From positions 1,240,001-1,304,000 of the forward strand of contig JAETXT010000004.1 of the NCBI GenBank assembly GCA_019188255.1: a stretch of DNA of 64,000 nt, in the 5' to 3' direction. The notes beneath the pieces are model-generated. The model made no database searches. It worked only from the letters and a program-made list of their open reading frames with translations, and was not told the DNA's origin. This DNA is from Verticillium longisporum. Taxonomy: Eukaryota; Ascomycota; Sordariomycetes; Glomerellales; Plectosphaerellaceae. Both the position numbers and the translations under genes were made by a program. Below are positions 58,311-64,000 of this stretch, one piece after another. The stretch's first letter is position 1; each line of letters opens with the position of its first letter.

Positions 58311-59000
58311 GCTATAATCCACGTAGATAATAGCTTAGCTAATATAGCTAATAGGTTAGCTAATATAGATACTCTAATAAGTATAAATATTAATAGTAGA
58401 AGTATAATTATAGGTATAGATATTAGTATAGCTAGTAAAGAAGATATAATAAATTATTATCCTATAATTAATAAAGAAGCTTAGTAAATAGAAGAGGATA
58501 ATAGTTCTTATTAGAATAGCGTTTATATTTTTAGTAGTTTTATTAGTGATAGCTATCTAGATTATAATCTAATTACTTATATTAATAGAGTCCTTATCGG
58601 TATATCTATATTAGCTATAGAGGATAATCGTGCTAGTAGAGGCAATGTTAATAGGTATTACTCTATAATAGATATTATCGAGATTAAGGACTAAGTCCTA
58701 TTATTAACTCCTCTTATAATATCTTCTAATAACTTTATTCTATTATAAATAGATTTAGCTAAAATATATATATATATATTACTTAGAGAGGTATTATATT
58801 ATATTACTTCACTCTAGAGCTAAGATATATCTACTAATATACTTTCTATATAAATTAATATTACTATCTATATAGTAGTAATCTAGTATAAAAGTACTAT
58901 TATTACCTCTATTAATATATTAAGCATAGACTTAGTATAGCCTAAGTACTAGTTTTAGCTTAACTATTATCGTTATAGCCTTCTATAAAAGTAGTTATTA
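58311..59000 (+). pseudogene. RIPed relic of an unidentified coding sequence, about 230 codons
   Basis: One plus-strand frame runs from about 58,317 interrupted only by TAA/TAG, reading VDNSLANIANRLANIDTLI, then ...SIASKEDIINYYPIINKEA..., ...DLAKIYIYILLREVLYYIT... A run of RIP-type stops in a frame otherwise rich in Asp, Ser and Asn suggests a former gene or transposon ORF. No family recognised. Confidence 0.35.
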
Positions 59001-59094
59001 ATTTAATAATTCTATTAATAATTATATATTATCCTTTTAATAGATTTATTAATATATATAGAAGTTATTATCTATTAAGTATATAGAGATTATC

Positions 59095-59291
59095 TATAAA
59101 GGTATTGGGCTAAGGGCCTAGATCAGGGAAAGCAACTAGATCAGCGAATAATCGGTAAGCTATTATATTAACTTCAACTTATCAAGGCTATCGAGTATAG
59201 CCTCGACTTCCCCTTTTAAACTTAGGCTTATCGCTAAAGCATCTACAATAACACGAATAGGGGTTAGGTTCCTAACGTCCAACTCCTTATA
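59095..59291 (-). repeat. F1 solo LTR with perfect TTATC duplication
   Basis: 197 bp in minus orientation, flanked on both sides by TTATC (59,090-59,094 and 59,292-59,296). No element sequence adjoins it, so it is a solo LTR left by LTR-LTR recombination. It keeps several CA/TG dinucleotides lost elsewhere (GATCAGGG, GCATCTACAATAACACG), so it is the least RIPed LTR and the best guide to the original sequence. Confidence 0.95.
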
Positions 59292-59587
59292 TTATCGTTA
59301 TTATCGTTAATATTAATTAGCTAATTCTTGCTTATCTCCTTTAATATTAAGATTAAAATATCTAATAAAGTTATTATAGGAAAGGGTAAAGAGATATTAT
59401 TCTATTTAAGCTAATAATAAGCTCTACTATATCTTTATTAGTGGATCTTTAAACTAAATTTACCTCTCTCTATTATATCTATTATTATAAATAATTTACT
59501 TAAATAGCTATTATTATCCTTTTGAATATAATTTAAGAAGAAGAGCTATTCTTAATAGATCTATAATAGCTCGCTAAGCTCTAATAG
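59292..59587. other. Short AT-rich spacer
   Basis: About 300 bp between the solo LTR and element 3; non-coding, unassigned. Confidence 0.4.
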
Positions 59588-59784
59588 TGTAAGGGTATAG
59601 GGCTAAGGGCCTGGATTAGGGAAAGCAATTAGATTGGCGAATAATCGGTAAGCTATTATATTAACTTTAACTTATTAAGGCTATCGAGTATAGCCTCGAT
59701 TTCTCCTTTTAAACTAGGGCTTATTACTAAAGTATCTACGATAATATAAATAGGGGTTCGGTTCCTAACGTTTAACTCCTTATA
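59588..59784 (-). repeat. F1 element 3 3' LTR
   Basis: 197 bp; outer end TGTAAGGGTATAGGG with the terminal TG preserved, inner end ACTCCTTATA next to the polypurine tract. Confidence 0.95.
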
Positions 59785-60779
59785 TTACCTCCCCTCCTAG
59801 AGGTCTAGTCCCTAGAACTCGTAATACCTTCGCTAATACGTCTTAGTACTTTAATGTATTACTTCTTAGGCTTTATTCCCTAGTATAGCTATAATATAGA
59901 GCTAGGTTAGACGTATTACGGAAATTATAATAATAATATTATTAATAATAGCTTAGAAATAGGTAATAATATAGAATAATCCCTATTATTAATTTATAAG
60001 TAATAGTTTATCGTACTTATTTTATAAGGTTCTCTCTATTATATTTATAATTCTCTTAGATCTCATTATCCTTAGCTTCTTTTAATAATTAATATTCCTA
60101 TAATTTATCGTATTCCCGTTTTATCTATTTAATCCTATATTTATCCTTAGATATCCTAATTATTCTATTTAATTATTATAATATTAGATATTACCCTTTA
60201 TTTCGATAAAGTATATTTATATAATCCTTAGCTAGCTTAGGCTTATAATCGCTAATTTCCTAATATTAAGGCTAAGAACCTTTTATATAAATATTATTTT
60301 AGTAAACTTACTTTTTAATTAGGTATTAAATATATAGCTAGACGATCCGATATTAAATATATTATTTATAAATTTAATAAAAGTATTTATTTTATTATAA
60401 ATTTACTAAATCTTTTAATTATATTAATTAATAATTATAGATCTTTAAGCCCTTTTATAAGGTTATTTAATTTATTTAATAAGAGGTTTATAATTAAATA
60501 TATATTAATAAAAGTACGACTTTATATAATTATTTATTAAAATAATATATTTATTATCTCTCCTACTTTATTAAAGTAATTAAATATTTTAAGAAAATAT
60601 TAGAAATCGTTACTAACTTAATTAATAATAGTTATTTCTATAATACTATAAATTATATTTAAACTTTTAAGTTCCCCTTAATTAATTATATAATATCTAT
60701 TTATTAAAATATCCTTAATATATTTACTATTATCTCTTTAGCTTTATTAATTTATAAATTTCTTAGCCCTTTATTTTAT

Positions 60780-61620
60780 ATCCCTTTATTAATTAAGTCT
60801 TCTTTAATAAATTCGGCCTCTAAGCTATAAAGCCCTCGAAGAAGCTATTACTATTTATTAACCTAAGTATATTATTTATTATTAAGAGGCCGATACTTTT
60901 AAGCTTACTTTTCTCTATTTTTATATCGATTTATATAATTATCCTTTAGATAATAAGGATACGATTAAGCTAATCCGTAGCCGCCCTAAACTTCCTATTA
61001 ATCTTAAGCTTATCGATCTATTAATAGATACCCTTAATAGCGATAATCCTATTTATTTACGTCTTTAAAGCGCTTATTACCTAAGCTATATCTTTATTAA
61101 ATAATTATCCTCTTATATTTTAAAGAATATTAATATTATTATAGCTTTTATTATAAATAAGAAAGAAAGTATTATTATTAAGAAGGAAATAGTAGCTATA
61201 AAGAAGAAAGAGATAGAGGAGCGTAAAGTAGTAGAGAAAGCCGCTAAGCTTATAATTATTAAGGAAAAGAAAATAGCCGATATTAAAGCTCGTATCCGTA
61301 AAGCTTAAGAGGAGCTCTATTATATCGTTAATAATTCTAAGGCCTTTAAAGAAATATTTATAGCTCGAACCCTTACTTCTTAAGCTATTATTACTTTAAA
61401 GGGATTAGCTAAGCGCTCTATTCTAGCTCTAGCCTTTAGCTATTTAATAAAGAGAATTTAATCGATTTTTTAGAAGATTATATAAATTATTAATAATAAT
61501 AAAGAAAATAGTAATAATAATAATAATAAGAGTATTAATAAGCTAATTATTAAAGGTTTAATTAAAATAGATAATTTAAAATAATATTTCCTTTATTTAA
61601 ATAAAGATAAAAGGAATTAA
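60780..61620 (+). pseudogene. Antisense reading frame in F1 element 3 (clearest copy)
   Basis: In this minus-oriented element the antisense frame reads on the plus strand. From about 60,811 to TAA near 61,620 one frame is broken only by TAA/TAG. It gives RPLSYKALEEAITIY, then EADTFKLTFLYFYIDL, PKLPINLKLIDLLIDTLNSD, a stop-free stretch of about 70 codons with a Lys/Glu-rich predicted coiled coil (KKKEIEERKVVEKAAKL), IVNNSKAFKEIFIARTL, TLKGLAKRSILALAFSYL, an Asn run and LIKIDNLK. It may begin further left, nearer the LTR. No similarity to gag, pol or env recognised. The fold looks helical and soluble, with no signal peptide or clear membrane segment. Confidence 0.6.
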
Positions 61621-64000
61621 TATCTTAATAATAATAGCTATAAAATATTATTATATTATTTAATTAATATATTAATAATATTAATAAGGCTTAATATTAG
61701 AGTTTTATTTTTATTTTCTTATTTTCTTTATATAATAATTTATTAAGAATTACTTTAATAATTTAGTTATTTTTTTTATTATTTATATTTATATTTTTAA
61801 TACTTTTAGTACCTTTTTAAGGTTTATATTATATTTTTAAAATAATTTTCGGGTTCTTAGGTATTATATTTTATTAGCTATTTAGCCTATTTTACTAAAT
61901 AGAACCTTTACCTTTAATCCTCTTAATAAGATATAATATCTTCGATTTCCTATTTATTTTATTTATCCTCTAATATAAAGAGGTAAGTTAATTATTTAAT
62001 ATTAATTTAGCGATTATATTATAGTTCGAGGGAAGAGATAGGGAAGATATTATATATTCTAGAATAAATTTTAGGGAATATTATATAATAAGCTTATTTA
62101 TTTACTTATTCTATAATCTAGACTTAGATATATTATAATATTAGCTTTTAGTCCGCTTTAAATTAGAAGTTCTTAATACAGAGCCCTATAACGTCCCTAA
62201 TATTAAAGGTTTTTAATATATACCTCTTATTATAATAGAAGGCTTAAATATATATTATATATTATTAATTTTCGTTAACTATTTAGCGAATAATTATAAT
62301 CTTCTCGATCTTTTCCCTTATACCTTAGACCTTTAAATCCTTTTTTAGGGCTATATAATTAACTATTCTAGGGTAATATTTATATAGGGCTTTAAATAAT
62401 AAGACTTTAATAATACTATATATATTATTATAATATAAGAACTCTACTTCTTTTAAATAATATAATTACTCTTTTAGCGTTTAATTATTAATATAGTAAA
62501 GGTATTTTTCTAGTATCTAGTAGGTTCTCTCTATCTATCTATGTATTTAAGGATAATAAGTAATAGAGAAATAGCGCTAAATTACTCTCTCTTAATAGAA
62601 TTCCTCTTAGAATTTATTTATAAAGAATTTATCTCTATTATTTATTATACCCTCTAGGCTCCTAAACTTATACTCTATTTCTTTATAGAGGATCGTATTT
62701 AGGCTAATAGCTATTAATATCTTATATATAGCTAAGAACTAAGTAGCTTTCGTAAATCGGTTTATAATTATAAATAATTATAAGGATAGAGTTATATTCT
62801 AGGCTATTATCCTTTAATATAGGGCTTAGGCCTATAATAAAGTCTAAAGATATTTCTTAGAAAGGATAGGATAGAAGTAATAGCGATTATAACTTCTTAT
62901 ATAGTCTATATTAAGGTATTTAAATCCCTTAATATATTAAGTATTCGGCTATATAATAGCGGACGTTAATAGATATATTTTCTTAATAGAACTTCCTCGT
63001 TAATAACTTAAAGGTCTTATTTACCCCTATATATCCTATTTAGGGGTTATTATAATATTACTTAAATAGCTCTTTATAGAATATTCCTTATATAAGGATA
63101 ATTAATCGTCCTTTAAAGAGGAGGATACTTTAATTATCTATAATATAACTTTCCCTTTTTCTAGCTTATTAGCTTATATTCTCCTTCTAAAAAAGGTATC
63201 CTAGGTTAATAGCTTATAATCCTCTAATTAAATCCTTAAATTCTAGGGTAAAGGTAGGCCTTAATATTATTTCGTTCTTTATAAGCTCCTTTATAATAGA
63301 ATATAGGATATATTAATCTAGAATAATAATCCTAGATTTTATCGATTCCTTAGACCCTTTTCTAATCCTTTAGCGAATTATTATTAACTTTCTAGCTTTA
63401 GCTTCTTAGCTTCGAGGTTAAAAAGAAGCTTTCTTCTCTACTTTATTTATTATAATAATATAGATATATATTACCCTTCGTTTAAAGGGTAAAAGCCCCT
63501 TTTCCCTAGAGCTATAATATCTTCTTAATATAAGGATAAGCTTCTATCCTTATAATATTACTTAAATAGCTTAGATATAGGATCTACTTATAACGTCCTT
63601 TAGCTTTATCTTTATAATAATTCGTTTAATATTTATAATTAAGTCTTCTATTAATTATAGCTTTTTAGATAATATAAGGAGTATATTACTTATTAATACT
63701 TATTCTCTTACATAATCTAATTATCTTAAGAGATTATTAGCTAGGTTTATAACCCTAAATCGGTATTAAATTTCGAAATTAAAAGATAATAATTAATATA
63801 TTTATTATATAAGTTTTCCCTAAAAGTCTCTAGCTAAGGCCTATATAATACCCTTAAAGGCTTAATAATCGGTTAATATTATAAAGACTTAATTTATACC
63901 TTTAAAGTAATAGCGCTAGTATTTTAGGCTTTCTATTATTATAAATAGTTCTTATTACTTAATCCTTTATTACTATTCTATTAATGAAAGCTTCTATAAA

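Larger units (their letters stand above)
28690..64000. repeat. RIP-saturated AT-rich block of nested retrotransposons
   Basis: From about 28,690 the base composition collapses to mostly A and T. CA and TG dinucleotides are nearly absent while CG still occurs (CGATAA, TCGAGG), the result expected from RIP acting on CpA. Outside the two DNA transposons no long intact frame exists; recognisable Ty3/gypsy proteins are broken mainly by TAA/TAG, i.e. former CAA, CAG and TGG codons. The block continues past the window end. Such blocks in filamentous ascomycetes are usually heterochromatic; whether this is centromeric, subtelomeric or an internal AT isochore cannot be told. Confidence 0.95.
59588..64000 (-). 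mobile_element. F1 element 3, minus orientation, runs off right edge
   Basis: 3' LTR 59,588-59,784, polypurine tract (as CCTCCCCTCCT) at about 59,788-59,798, antisense-frame region, chromodomain (about 61,800-62,000), integrase (about 62,300-62,950) and RNase H (to the window end), all on the minus strand. The LTR keeps an unmutated TG at its outer end (TGTAAGGG), supporting TG...CA termini for the family. The 5' half and 5' LTR lie outside. Confidence 0.9.

Noticed and set aside
28690..64000. Centromere or telomere identity of the AT-rich block
   Set aside because: RIPed retrotransposons are compatible with several chromosome locations; no TTAGGG arrays or CENP-A evidence can be seen here.
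1..64000. tRNA, rRNA or CRISPR features
   Set aside because: No convincing tRNA cloverleaf with a GGTTCRA T-arm, no rRNA-like stretch and no spaced direct-repeat array were found by eye; short tRNAs could still be missed.

Overview
The window comes from a filamentous ascomycete (Pezizomycotina; Sordariomycete-like gene content, species not identifiable). It has dense housekeeping genes with many 49-107 nt GT-AG introns, CTRAC-like branch points and short intergenic spaces. It then gives way abruptly to a large block saturated with repeat-induced point mutation (RIP).

Gene-rich half, about 1-28,690. In order: the 5' part of a large multi-pass membrane protein (minus, runs off the left edge; possible Asi-type E3 ligase); MTR3 exosome subunit (minus); an ANP1-type Golgi mannosyltransferase (plus, broken C-terminus); a GBF1/Gea Arf-GEF (plus, one apparent frameshift); a two-RRM U1A/U2B''-type snRNP protein (plus); VMA8, V-ATPase subunit D (minus, with 10- and 11-nt micro-exons); SYF1 splicing factor (plus); a 107-aa conserved-looking small protein (minus); CCA1 tRNA nucleotidyltransferase (plus, three candidate starts); TTI2 (plus); FIG4 (minus). 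All spliced models were rebuilt by hand; except for the two frameshifted genes, exon phases add up exactly. The genes are single transcription units, not operons. They cover secretion (ANP1, Gea), the endolysosome (VMA8, FIG4) and RNA processing (MTR3, SYF1, the RRM protein, CCA1).

AT-rich half, about 28,690-64,000. CpA/TpG is almost absent while CpG survives, the RIP signature. It holds several copies of one Ty3/gypsy chromovirus family (here F1; 197-bp LTRs; gag zinc knuckle, protease, RT, RNase H, integrase, chromodomain). One copy, 42,036-48,881, is nested inside an older F1 LTR with a perfect AAGTC duplication; a longer copy is at 49,956-57,530; a minus-strand copy runs off the right edge from 59,588; a solo LTR with TTATC duplications is at 59,095-59,291. 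Between the chromodomain and the 3' LTR every longer copy carries a region with a recognisable antisense reading frame of unknown function, the most unusual feature seen. A second chromovirus (F2) occupies 34,676 to about 37,750.

Two virtually identical 1,860-bp Fot1/pogo DNA transposons (29,391-31,250 minus; 32,816-34,675 plus) sit in the RIPed desert as an inverted pair and show no RIP, so they arrived after RIP last acted. Three independent one-base losses at C/G homopolymers (ANP1, Gea, and both transposases at the same site) raise the question of a systematic homopolymer error in the assembly.
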